Of a DNA stretch of 64,000 nt, positions 43,079-51,302 are shown piece by piece. The stretch comes from CAIQPV01 sp964480365 (GTDB lineage: Bacteria; Pseudomonadota; Gammaproteobacteria; Burkholderiales; Gallionellaceae), in assembly GCA_964480365.1 (NCBI GenBank), contig CAYZPM010000006.1, positions 1 through 64,000 on the forward strand, given 5' to 3'. The position numbers and the translations under genes were made by a program. Positions within the stretch are counted from its first letter, which is position 1, and the number at the start of each line of letters is the position of its first letter. The notes beneath the pieces are model-generated. The model made no database searches and had not been told where the DNA came from. It was given only the letters and a program-made list of their open reading frames with translations.

Positions 43079-43837
43079 ATGGACAGGCTCAAAGGAAAAA
43101 CGGTGTTGATTACCGGCGGGACGAGTGGAATCGGTCTGGCGACAGCCCGACTTTTCCGCGCAGAAGGTGCTCAATTGGTGATTACGGGGCGAGACACGGA
43201 AAGATTGGCTGCCGCGCAACAGGAGTTGGGCAATGATACTTTAGTCATACGCAGCGAAGCGGGCAGTCTGACCGAAATTGATTCTTTGATGAGCCAGGTA
43301 AAAAGCCGTTTCGGTCAATTGAATGTGCTGTTCCTTAACGCTGCTGCTGCCACGCCTGCACCTATTGAAATTGTTACCGAAGAGCAGTTCGACGAGATCA
43401 TGGATGTCAACTTCAAAGGTGTATTTTTCTCCATTCAAAAAGCGTTGCCTCTACTCAGCGGGAATGCCTCCATTATCGTCACCACCTCCATTACCAACCG
43501 GACAGGTTCTCCTAATTTCAGTGTTTATGGCGCAAGCAAAGCGGCCTTGCGCTCACTCGTGCAGTCTTTGGGTTTGGCGCTTATTAGTCGGGGAATTAGA
43601 GTCAATGCCATTAATCCTGGGCCTATCGATACTGGAGGCTTTAATCGTTTGCCGCTTCCTCAGGAAGTATTTCAAGCCATCAAAAGCGACATCGAAGGCA
43701 GATCGCCCATCAAGCGTTTCGGCACTCCAGAGGAGGTCGCCAAAGTCGCTCTTTTTCTTGCCTCTGACGACTCGGCTTATGTCGTCGGCGAAGAAATCGT
43801 CGTTGATGGCGGAATCAGTCTGGTGTGTTTACCATAG
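43079..43837 (+). CDS. short-chain dehydrogenase/reductase
   Basis: 252 aa from the second ATG (43079), seven bases after AAGGA. Rossmann motif TGGTSGIG, LNAAAAT in place of NNAG, the Ser in IVTTSITN, and the catalytic YxxxK in VYGASKAALRS; then NPGPIDTGGF and the C-terminal GEEIVVDGG. NADP(H) versus NAD(H) preference cannot be fixed from the sequence alone, though GR at the end of strand 2 (ITGRDTERL) favours NADP(H). It follows the ThDP enzyme after 12 bases and may reduce its keto product. Confidence 0.9.
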   Translation: MDRLKGKTVLITGGTSGIGLATARLFRAEGAQLVITGRDTERLAAAQQELGNDTLVIRSEAGSLTEIDSLMSQVKSRFGQLNVLFLNAAAATPAPIEIVTEEQFDEIMDVNFKGVFFSIQKALPLLSGNASIIVTTSITNRTGSPNFSVYGASKAALRSLVQSLGLALISRGIRVNAINPGPIDTGGFNRLPLPQEVFQAIKSDIEGRSPIKRFGTPEEVAKVALFLASDDSAYVVGEEIVVDGGISLVCLP

Positions 43838-43846
43838 GAAATTGTT

Positions 43847-44653
43847 ATGAGTGAAAAGGAAAATCCCAACGCGATTCGCACCCGCATCTGGCGCGAAGAG
43901 CCTGAACCCGACAACCCTTTCGCTACCCGTGCCGCTTATTGCCGGGGATACGATGTTTACAGCGAGATGCTGGGACAGGTGCGTTGGGTCGAAATGCTTT
44001 ATCTGTTATTCCATGACGAGGCGCCTACGCCATCACAAGCCGATTTGCTGGAAGCGCTGGCGGTGGCATTGGCCAATCCCGGCCCGCGCGATGCATCGGT
44101 GCATGCCGCCATGTGCGGCGGCGTCTGCGGCTCAACTGCCGCGTCCTCTCTGATGGCTGCGCTGGCAGTAGGGGCCGGGCAACTGGCAGGGGGCCGTGAA
44201 GTATTTTTGGCGATGGAAGGCTGGGCTGAATGTGAAAACAATCTCGACGCGTGGCGTCAGCGGTTCACCGGATTAGCGGCGATTCCGGGCAGCATCTGGC
44301 CGACGCCGGAACACCCGCCTGGATTTGATCCCCATGGCGTCAGCACTGCCACTTCTGTGAAGCAAACGCTTTCCTGTCTCGCCCGCTACAGTTCGGGTGC
44401 GTACTTGTCATGGTTGCAGCAAAACTTGCCTGGCATGGAAGCTGCGGCGGGTTGCCCTCTCTCACTGTCCGGCGTAGCCGCCGCCGCCTTTGCTGATCTG
44501 GGTTTCACCCCTGAGCAGGGCGAGATGCTGCACCTGTTGCTGCGCCTGCCCGGCGCAGCAGCCCACGCTTTAGAACAGCGTCCCCTCGGGTATAAGAAGT
44601 TCCCGTTCGGTACGGTGGAATTGGAAAATGACCAGATTGAGGAACAAGCATGA
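43847..44653 (+). CDS. citrate-synthase-superfamily protein, subunit 1
   Basis: 268 aa, far shorter than citrate synthase (about 430). Pattern of short citrate-synthase/citryl-CoA-lyase-like proteins: TRIWREEPEPDNPFATRAAYCRGYDV, EMLYLLFHDEAPT, ALANPGPRDASVHAAMCGGVCGS, and an AWRQRFTGL region. The catalytic histidines and aspartate of true citrate synthase are not all apparent. It overlaps the next gene by four bases (ATGA), which suggests a two-subunit enzyme. AGGAAA precedes the ATG. Confidence 0.7.
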   Translation: MSEKENPNAIRTRIWREEPEPDNPFATRAAYCRGYDVYSEMLGQVRWVEMLYLLFHDEAPTPSQADLLEALAVALANPGPRDASVHAAMCGGVCGSTAASSLMAALAVGAGQLAGGREVFLAMEGWAECENNLDAWRQRFTGLAAIPGSIWPTPEHPPGFDPHGVSTATSVKQTLSCLARYSSGAYLSWLQQNLPGMEAAAGCPLSLSGVAAAAFADLGFTPEQGEMLHLLLRLPGAAAHALEQRPLGYKKFPFGTVELENDQIEEQA

Positions 44654-45480
44654 ACGCGCGCAGAAGTGGCCCGGATTTGCTGCAAGAAAACGTCGGCGTG
44701 TTGAAAAGCCGCATGGGAACTTTCTATCCCGGCAGTCATGTGATTTTTCGCGGTCACGACCTGCACAAAGATTTGAAGGACATGGATTGGGTCGAGCTTT
44801 ACGTGTTTGGCATCACCAACCGCCGCTTCAGCAAGGAGCAATTGCGGCTGATGCATTCCATCTGGACTTACACCAGTTATCCGGATGTCCGACTTTGGAA
44901 TAATCGGGTAGCGGCTTTGGCGGGAAGTTCTCGCAGTACCGGAACATTGGGCATGGCGGCAGCCTTGGCGGTTTCAGAGGCTTCGATCTATGGCGGAGGC
45001 ATCCTTACACGCACCATAGATTTTTTCGTTCGAACTCAACGGCTTTTGGAGCGTGGGGAAGATCTCGCTGACTGTATCAACAAGGAGTTAGCAGAGCGTC
45101 GTATTATAGGCGGCTATGGTCGGCCAATAATTAATGCGGATGAACGCATCCAACCCTTGCTGGCGCTTGCCCGGAGTTTGGGTTTGGATCAGGGGCGTCA
45201 TCTGCGATTGGCTTTCGCCGTGGAAAAAGAGTTGCTAGATTCTGGCCGGTTGCACTTAAAAATGAATTACGCCGCATTAATTGCTGCACTGGGCGCAGAT
45301 ATTGGACTTACACCGCGTGAATTTTCTCTGCTAATGTTTCCACTATTTCTGGCCGGGATGCCGTCAGGTTTCATTGAAGCATCGGATCGCCCAGAAGGCA
45401 CGTTGTATCCTGTTTCTTGTGCTGACATTTTGTACGAAGGCCAGCCTCAACGAACTTGGCGCAACTCAGGCGTGAGTTAG
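44650..45480 (+). CDS. citrate-synthase-superfamily protein, subunit 2
   Basis: 276 aa. The segments SRSTGTLGMAAALAVSEAS, YGGGILTRTIDFF, IIGGYGRPIINADERIQPLLALA, LHLKMNYAALIAALGADIGL and PLFLAGMPSGFIEASDRPEG follow the citrate synthase core with GYGRPI in place of GHGHRVY. It is a paralogue of the preceding gene rather than its missing half: both have the helical core. The pair probably forms a heteromer that makes or breaks a citryl- or malyl-like CoA bond. Substrate unknown. Its start overlaps the previous stop codon. Confidence 0.72.
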   Translation: MNARRSGPDLLQENVGVLKSRMGTFYPGSHVIFRGHDLHKDLKDMDWVELYVFGITNRRFSKEQLRLMHSIWTYTSYPDVRLWNNRVAALAGSSRSTGTLGMAAALAVSEASIYGGGILTRTIDFFVRTQRLLERGEDLADCINKELAERRIIGGYGRPIINADERIQPLLALARSLGLDQGRHLRLAFAVEKELLDSGRLHLKMNYAALIAALGADIGLTPREFSLLMFPLFLAGMPSGFIEASDRPEGTLYPVSCADILYEGQPQRTWRNSGVS

Positions 45481-45494
45481 AAGATAGAGTTCCC

Positions 45495-45690
45495 AATTAC
45501 ATACGAAAATATCAGGCCTTGCACTACCCATATAGTATTAATGGTAAAAAAAATGAAAAAATATCTGTTTCCGGGTAATTGCGATGGTATGATTTCCAGC
45601 AACAATAACCGGCACCAGACCGGCATGCCGATCTTCATCATCGGCTAACAATAATGAGTGTTGCTAAACATCACCGGAGGAGATATCGCC
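45495..45690 (+). promoter_or_regulatory. conserved structured 5' leader, copy 2 (TonB receptor)
   Basis: Same architecture as copy 1: AATATCAGGC (45508-45517), CCATATAGTATTAATGG, a bulged TTGC...TGG/CCA...GCAA stem (45579-45602), the block AATAACCGGCACCAGACC (45604-45621) and GGCATGCC. These are followed by the hairpin GCCGAT/ATCGGC (45627-45645), TAACAATAATGAG, a GTGTT/AACAT stem and GGAGGAG before the ATG. Primary sequence is nearly identical in the central block and diverges in loops, while stems are kept. The arrangement argues that the receptor and the ThDP operon respond to one signal. Confidence 0.6.
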
Positions 45691-47727
45691 ATGCAAACAA
45701 GGAACCGCCAAGCACTTTGTACTTTTCTGGCCTTAGCCTCCATCGGCACCGCTGCCGCCCAGACCACCGAAGAAGAGTTGGCGCAGGCCTACGGCGACCA
45801 ATCCACGGTCAGCATCGCCACGGGTAGCAAGCAACCCATCTCCAAGGCACCTTCATCTGCTTCTGTCATTACCGCCGAAGATATTCAGGCCATGGGTGCC
45901 ACCAGTCTTGAACAGGCGCTGGAAAGTGTGCCAGGGGTTCATGTTTCCATGAGTAATTTTGACTCAAATCCAATTTACAGTATTCGTGGCATTTACACCC
46001 AATACAGTACGCAAGTCTTGATGTTGGTCAATGGCATTCCGACCACCAATGTATTTTGGGGTACCAGCATAGTATCAGGAGGCATGCCGCTGGAGAATGT
46101 GGAGCGTATCGAAGTGATCCGGGGGCCGGGGTCGGCGCTATATGGCGCCGATGCCTTCGCCGGGGTGGTCAATGTGATCACCAAGACTGCTGCAAACATC
46201 AACGGCGCTGAATACGGCGTGCGTGGCGGCAGCTTTGATACCAGCGATGCCTATATGCAATATGGAGGCAAGCTGGGTTCTCTGGATGCAGCTTTCTATC
46301 TCCGCGAGGGGAATACCAATGGATCACAAGCCATTCTCCAGAAGGATGCCGTAGGCAATTCTGGTCCACTTGTTACAGAAAACCGGTCGATCGATGCGCA
46401 CATCGACTTATCCAAAGACGCATGGCGCTTTCGAGCGTCCTATCAGCACCGCGATCTGGGTACTGGCGCAGGTCTTGCCGGGAACCTTGATCCCAATGCG
46501 CGCGTGTCCGAATCCAGGCTGTCTATGGATATGAACTATGATCAAGCCAACTGGGCGCAAAACTGGGATGTGTCCGGGGTGGCCGGTTATTACAACATAA
46601 GGGAAAATCAGGCTAGTCCGTTCTACACGCTCGTCCCCGCAGGAGTTATTCCCGGTTTCCCCAATGGGCTGATCGGAGACCCAGGACATGATGAGCAGCA
46701 CCCCCACGGCAGCATTTCCGCTGTCTATACCGGCTTTGAGCAGCATCGGATACGCATCGGCACGGGTGCTCAGATAGATGACATGTATGCGGTGCAGGAA
46801 TTCAAAAACTTCACATACATCGGTGGAGTGTTGACCCCATTACCCGGATTGGTGGATGCGACCGGCAATCCGGCTCTGGTCTATGAGTTGCCGCACAAGC
46901 GTACCGTGGAATATGCATTTGCCCAGGACGAATGGAGCTTCGCAAAGGACTGGATGCTGACGGCTGGTGTGCGGAACGACCACTATTCTGACTTTGGTGG
47001 AACAACCAATCCCCGTCTCGCTCTGGTATGGGATGCTGCGTACAACGTCGTGGTCAAGGCCATGCACGGGACGGCTTTCCGCGCCCCTACCTTCTCCGAG
47101 CTATATGCCATTAACAATCCGGTGACTGTCGGCAATCCCAGCCTTCAACCGGAGCGCATTACTTCGGACGAGCTGGCGTTCTCCTGGCAACAGACAAACA
47201 AGTTGAAAAGTAATTTGAATTTTTTTCATTACCGCATGAGCAACATCATTCTATCCTCCACAGCCGACCCGACCTATCATAATGCGGGTGACCAGACTGG
47301 GCGTGGACTGGAATTGGAGGAGACTTATGATGCCACCGGCAATCTTCGGCTGACCGGCAATATTTCCTTGCAGCATTCCATTGATGATGCCACCGGACAG
47401 GATGCGGGTATGGCTCCACATCGACACCTGTTCGCACGGTCCGACTGGCGTTTCGCGCCGCTGTGGCAATTCGGCACCACTGTCAACTATGTGGCAGACC
47501 GGATGCGGCAACCGGGCGACCTCCGGCCCCAGATTCCCGACTACACCACAGTGGACTTGACCCTTCGGCGTGAAAAGATTGCCGGGGACTGGAATGCAAC
47601 CGCCATGGTTACAAACCTTTTCGGCAGCAATGCCCTGGAACCGACCTTTGCATCATCGGGTATTACTTCCGCCGATCTGCCGCTCCCCGGACGCGCTATT
47701 TACGTCATGTTGCAGCGTAAAATTTAA
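45691..47727 (+). CDS. TonB-dependent outer-membrane receptor
   Basis: 678 aa from the ATG at 45691 (GGAGGAG upstream). Signal peptide to about residue 23 (FLALASIGTAAAQ). Plug domain: SVITAEDIQAMGATSLEQALESVPGV, SIRGIYTQYSTQVLMLVNGIP, ENVERIEVIRGPGSALYGADAFAGVVNVITK. The barrel ends in AIYVMLQRKI; aromatic terminal residue is replaced by Ile, a slight departure. A TonB box of the usual type is hard to place, but VSIATGSKQ near residue 37 fits the position. It imports an unknown chelate, cofactor or oligomer; its leader links it to the preceding biosynthetic operon. Confidence 0.93.
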   Translation: MQTRNRQALCTFLALASIGTAAAQTTEEELAQAYGDQSTVSIATGSKQPISKAPSSASVITAEDIQAMGATSLEQALESVPGVHVSMSNFDSNPIYSIRGIYTQYSTQVLMLVNGIPTTNVFWGTSIVSGGMPLENVERIEVIRGPGSALYGADAFAGVVNVITKTAANINGAEYGVRGGSFDTSDAYMQYGGKLGSLDAAFYLREGNTNGSQAILQKDAVGNSGPLVTENRSIDAHIDLSKDAWRFRASYQHRDLGTGAGLAGNLDPNARVSESRLSMDMNYDQANWAQNWDVSGVAGYYNIRENQASPFYTLVPAGVIPGFPNGLIGDPGHDEQHPHGSISAVYTGFEQHRIRIGTGAQIDDMYAVQEFKNFTYIGGVLTPLPGLVDATGNPALVYELPHKRTVEYAFAQDEWSFAKDWMLTAGVRNDHYSDFGGTTNPRLALVWDAAYNVVVKAMHGTAFRAPTFSELYAINNPVTVGNPSLQPERITSDELAFSWQQTNKLKSNLNFFHYRMSNIILSSTADPTYHNAGDQTGRGLELEETYDATGNLRLTGNISLQHSIDDATGQDAGMAPHRHLFARSDWRFAPLWQFGTTVNYVADRMRQPGDLRPQIPDYTTVDLTLRREKIAGDWNATAMVTNLFGSNALEPTFASSGITSADLPLPGRAIYVMLQRKI

Positions 47728-47852
47728 GCGAGTGGTTGGAACACTTCTTCCGCCTGCGGAAGAAATCGCAGGCGTCAATATTCACCCGAATTGTGACCAT
47801 GAACCAACCCAACGCTTGTAATTCCATTTCCATAATAAAAGTAGAATAATCT

Positions 47853-47955
47853 GTAGTTCGGGCTTCGCCCGACAACCCTATCCGGCGGGCCGCACCAAAG
47901 GCAGGCAATCCACTACGCGACAAGTCGCGCGTGGAGTTGACACAGCCCGCCCTAC
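47853..47955. repeat. palindromic intergenic repeat with GTAG/CTAC ends
   Basis: It starts GTAGTTCGGGCTTCGCCCGAC, itself a hairpin, and ends CAGCCCGCCCTAC, the inverse of GTAGGGCGGGCTG. It belongs with the repeats at 28591-28634 and 59844-59897. Confidence 0.55.
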
Positions 47956-47989
47956 AAAAATACTCGTTTAATTTAGAAATGGAAAAATC

Positions 47990-48077
47990 TGGAGTGCGCA
48001 GGCACGACTGCGCGGTTTTGTTTGTGTAATTCACAATCTACATGCCTTGAAAAACGGCGTCATGCCGCCGCACTCCA
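47990..48077. repeat. palindromic intergenic repeat with TGGAGTGCG ends
   Basis: The ends TGGAGTGCG (47990-47998) and CGCACTCCA (48069-48077) are perfect inverse complements, with GGCGTCATGCCGCC near the right end. A related GAGTGCGGCGGGCAT occurs at 59873-59887. Confidence 0.5.
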
Positions 48078-48131
48078 AATCAGCAAACGACCATGGTTCA
48101 TGGGTAGGGGCTATTAACGTCTGAATTTATT

Positions 48132-49634
48132 TTACCGGAGATTGATCGTGCCTTGCTGGCTATCAAGGCTGTCGCTTTGCCACCCGCCACCTAGTGCGAC
48201 AAAAAGAGCGGTAGTATCTTGAAGGCGCTGAGCTTGAGCCTGGAGATAACCGAGTTTCGCCTGATGCAACTGGATGTCTGCGGCAAGCACCTGAAGGTAA
48301 TTGATCGTTCCAGCTTGATAATTTATCTGCGTGAGATGCAACGATTCTTCTGAAGCTTCCACAGATAGGGATTCGGCTTGCATGGTTTCAGCATCATGTT
48401 CCAAGGCTCTCACGCTATCAGCCACTTGAGCAAAAGCGCCAAGTACGGTTTGTCGATAGAGGGCCAGGCTTTGTTGATAGGCGTCAACTGCGGCCTGTTT
48501 TCTGGAAGACAAGGTACCTCCATTAAACAGAGGCGCGGCAAGGTCAGCTCCCAAACTCCAGAAATTTGCATTGCTGCCGAAAAGCCTGTTCATTGATGAG
48601 GCGTTTTGCCCAAAAGTGCCATTCAAGGTAAAACTTGGAAACTGCGCCGCAGTGGCAACACCTATGTTGGCGCTGGCGCCATGCAGTTGCGCCTCGGCAA
48701 TAAGAATATCCGGGCGCTGGCGTACCAATTCTGAAGGCAGCGATAGCGGCAATTTTCCGGGCAGGGAAAGTTCAGCCATTGAAACTTCGGAAGGCGTCCA
48801 TTCTGATGGGGCATGGCCTGCAAGGGTGGAGAGGAGGTGTTCTGACTGGTCGAGCCTTTGCCGCAAAGGCGGCAGAGTGGCTTCGAGGGAAGCCAACTGG
48901 CTGCGCAGGCTGAGTACGGCTGCATAAGAAACCGTACCGGCTTGAGTTTGCTTCTCGGTAATGGCGATTTGTTCTTTCTGCAAGGCGATCAACTGTTCGG
49001 TATATTTTATTTCATCCCGGTAGGCTGCCATTGCAATGGTGGTATTGACGATGTTTCCCGACAAAGCAAGGTAGGTGCCCAGGACTGTGGAACGTTGCAG
49101 ATCGACTTGGGATTGCAAACCCTCGATGGCGCGATGCTCCGCGCCGAATAGATCAAGGGGGTAGCTGATGGATGCTGAAAGTGTAATCAGGTTGAAAATG
49201 CTGCCGGGGGCGGAACTGCCGAAACTTGCCGGAGAAAATTTTTCTCTTACTGGTTTGAGATCGGCACTGATCTGCGGGTAAAAAATTCCATAACCCGCCT
49301 GGAGAGTATCGTTACTTTGACGGAGGCTCGCCTGAGCCGCCTCCAAACTTGGGTTGTTGGCGAATCCCTCTGCAACAACCGCATCAAGCTGTTTTGAATT
49401 GAACAAATTCCACCAGTTGGCAACAGGCCCGATGCCCTGTTCGAAACGTTGGGATTGACCTTCTACCGGAACTGTTTCTGAAGGATCCTGCCCGTGATTG
49501 TAATGATCGTCTGAAGGTGCTTTGGGACGAACAAAATCCGGCCCTACGGTGCAACCGCAAAGAAGAAGCAGTGAAATTCCGCACAGAATCCACGCGCTTC
49601 GTCCATTGCTCATTTTTTGTAAGCGATGGGCCAT
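48132..49634 (-). CDS. outer-membrane efflux lipoprotein (NodT/TolC family)
   Basis: 500 aa from the ATG at 49634, with GGGGAAG upstream and one base after the preceding stop. Lipoprotein signal with lipobox LLLCGC near residue 27, then the family start VGPDFVRP. Two repeats of the TolC-type helical hairpin (LRQSNDTLQAGYGIFYPQISA, LVRQRPDILIAEAQLHGASANIGVATAAQFPS). It forms the outer-membrane channel of the DevBCA-like exporter encoded just upstream on the same strand. Confidence 0.92.
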   Translation of the reverse strand: MAHRLQKMSNGRSAWILCGISLLLLCGCTVGPDFVRPKAPSDDHYNHGQDPSETVPVEGQSQRFEQGIGPVANWWNLFNSKQLDAVVAEGFANNPSLEAAQASLRQSNDTLQAGYGIFYPQISADLKPVREKFSPASFGSSAPGSIFNLITLSASISYPLDLFGAEHRAIEGLQSQVDLQRSTVLGTYLALSGNIVNTTIAMAAYRDEIKYTEQLIALQKEQIAITEKQTQAGTVSYAAVLSLRSQLASLEATLPPLRQRLDQSEHLLSTLAGHAPSEWTPSEVSMAELSLPGKLPLSLPSELVRQRPDILIAEAQLHGASANIGVATAAQFPSFTLNGTFGQNASSMNRLFGSNANFWSLGADLAAPLFNGGTLSSRKQAAVDAYQQSLALYRQTVLGAFAQVADSVRALEHDAETMQAESLSVEASEESLHLTQINYQAGTINYLQVLAADIQLHQAKLGYLQAQAQRLQDTTALFVALGGGWQSDSLDSQQGTINLR

Positions 49635-49635
49635 G

Positions 49636-50607
49636 CTATTCTTCCCCAATGTAAACATCCACCAGTTGCCCCGGATAAAGCGAAATATCCTTTGGTTTTG
49701 CAAATTTGAATATGATCGGCAAAACCCTCACATCGACTCTTTCCGTCCTTTGATTCGACAATTCAATTTTTGGCGAAACATAGGGCTGCTCCCTGACATA
49801 TTCCAGTGGAACGTTGATTTCGGTACCTCTGATAAACATTCGCGCATGCATTTGCGCTGGCTTGGGCAACCTGTGTACGAGTATTTCGTCCACATAACAC
49901 CTGACCCCGATGTAGTCTTGGGAATTTCCCATCACGATGGGTGGATCAAGACTCCCGGTATAGCTGTCATATGAGCCTTGTGAGGAAATATAGCTGCCGA
50001 CAGCCGTATTGATCGACAGCGCGGTGGCATCGGACGGAGCCTTGATGACATACTTGGACAGCAGCACGTTTGATGCCTGATAAGTCTTCAACGATGCCTC
50101 ATACTGTTTCTGGGTGACGGCCAAATTTTCTTTTCCGATTTCAACTGCATTTTGTGCGGTATCCAGAGTATCTTTGCTTACCGATTTTGGATCAAGATCG
50201 TAGGATTTTTTCTGTTTGTCCAACGTATCTTGCAAGCTTTTCAGGTTTGCCTTGGCGAGTCCGATCTGCTCTTGGGCTGATTCGGCTTGGGCTTTCTGCT
50301 GATCGGTGGTCGCGCGTTGCACGACATCGTCCAGCATCAGCAGCGGTATTCCTGCTTTCACATGCTGCCCTTCCGCAATCAGTATCTTGGCGACCACCCC
50401 CGGAACTTCAGGATAAATGTTGATGTTTTCGCCGCTCGACTGTGGGCTTTCGATTATTCCGTTAGCGTAGATTCCTTTTTCATAGGGGTTCGATGCAGGG
50501 GTGAACGCGGGCGGTTGAGCCTTGGTTTTTATCCCGTAGATATAGGCGCTAACAAAGCCGGCCAGAATGCCTATGATTGCAAGTGTGATTAACAGTTTAT
50601 TTCTCAT
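49636..50607 (-). CDS. HlyD/DevB-like membrane-fusion protein
   Basis: 323 aa. One N-terminal membrane anchor (LLITLAIIGILAGFVSAYIYG), then GIIESPQSSGENINIYPEVPGVVAKILIAEGQHVKAG (lipoyl half), a coiled coil about 105-185, and a beta-barrel. It is the periplasmic adaptor between the ABC transporter and the outer-membrane channel. Overlaps the ATPase gene by 11 bases and is followed one base later by the channel gene. The set resembles DevBCA of cyanobacteria, an exporter of lipids or other envelope material. Confidence 0.9.
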   Translation of the reverse strand: MRNKLLITLAIIGILAGFVSAYIYGIKTKAQPPAFTPASNPYEKGIYANGIIESPQSSGENINIYPEVPGVVAKILIAEGQHVKAGIPLLMLDDVVQRATTDQQKAQAESAQEQIGLAKANLKSLQDTLDKQKKSYDLDPKSVSKDTLDTAQNAVEIGKENLAVTQKQYEASLKTYQASNVLLSKYVIKAPSDATALSINTAVGSYISSQGSYDSYTGSLDPPIVMGNSQDYIGVRCYVDEILVHRLPKPAQMHARMFIRGTEINVPLEYVREQPYVSPKIELSNQRTERVDVRVLPIIFKFAKPKDISLYPGQLVDVYIGEE

Positions 50608-51301
50608 TCAAGCCTCCCGCCTCAACACCAGTTATTCTGCCATCTTCCATTTTTAATATCCGATCTGCATACTCATAAATTCTGCTGTCATGCGTGACAA
50701 TAATGATGCAGCGATTTTCATTCAGAATATTCTGTTTGACAAACTCCACAATTTTTCTGCCCGTGTCCCCATCCAGAGAAGCGGTCGGCTCATCGAAGAT
50801 TAGAATATCCGGGCTGCTGGCGATGGCTCTTGCAATCGCCACCCTCTGTTGCTCGCCTCCGCTTAATTTAACCGGCTGCAGTTGTGCTCTTTCCTTGAGT
50901 CCGACTATTTCAAGATAGTGCAAGGCAATATCCAGAGATTTATCCCAATCGTGCTTTTTCAAGATTAGCGGGATCGCCACATTTTCTACCGTGGTCAGGC
51001 GTGGAAACAGGTGGTAATCCTGAAATACGAACCCTACCTTGTTCAATCTGAATTCGGCGATTTCATCGTTGCTTAAATTCCAAATATCCTTGTCTTCAAC
51101 CAATACTGATCCTGAGTTCGGCCTGAGGATTCCCGAAATCATGCTCAGCAACGTCGTTTTACCGCTGCCGGAAGGCCCGACGATATAAAGCATTTCCCCC
51201 AAATAAGCCTCAAAACTTACATCCTTCACCGCGATGGTTTTCGCATCCCCCTCGCCGAACCACTTGGCCAGATTGCTTGCCTTGACTGCCAGATTCGCCA
51301 C
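50597..51301 (-). CDS. ABC transporter ATPase (DevA/LolD/MacB type)
   Basis: 234 aa from a GTG at 51301, two bases after the permease stop and five bases after AGGGG; an upstream frame overlaps the permease. Walker A GPSGSGKT, Q-loop FVFQDYHLFP, signature LSGGEQQRVAIARA, Walker B DILIFDEPTASLDGD, switch His in VTHDSRIYEYADR. It powers the FtsX-like permease encoded just upstream. Confidence 0.93.
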   Translation of the reverse strand: MANLAVKASNLAKWFGEGDAKTIAVKDVSFEAYLGEMLYIVGPSGSGKTTLLSMISGILRPNSGSVLVEDKDIWNLSNDEIAEFRLNKVGFVFQDYHLFPRLTTVENVAIPLILKKHDWDKSLDIALHYLEIVGLKERAQLQPVKLSGGEQQRVAIARAIASSPDILIFDEPTASLDGDTGRKIVEFVKQNILNENRCIIIVTHDSRIYEYADRILKMEDGRITGVEAGGLNEK

Positions 51302-51302
51302 G

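Larger units (their letters stand above)
47728..48131. other. 404-bp convergent intergenic region with two palindromic repeats
   Basis: The region between the TonB receptor (plus) and the channel gene (minus) has no gene. It holds two palindromic elements (47853-47955 and 47990-48077) and, near 47745-47775, a CTTCCGCCTGCGGAAG hairpin (47748-47763) that could act as the receptor's terminator though no T-run follows. Confidence 0.45.

Noticed and set aside
41017..45690. c-di-GMP (GEMM) or cobalamin riboswitch as identity of the shared leader
   Set aside because: Neither the GEMM core sequences nor the cobalamin B12-box can be found in either copy.
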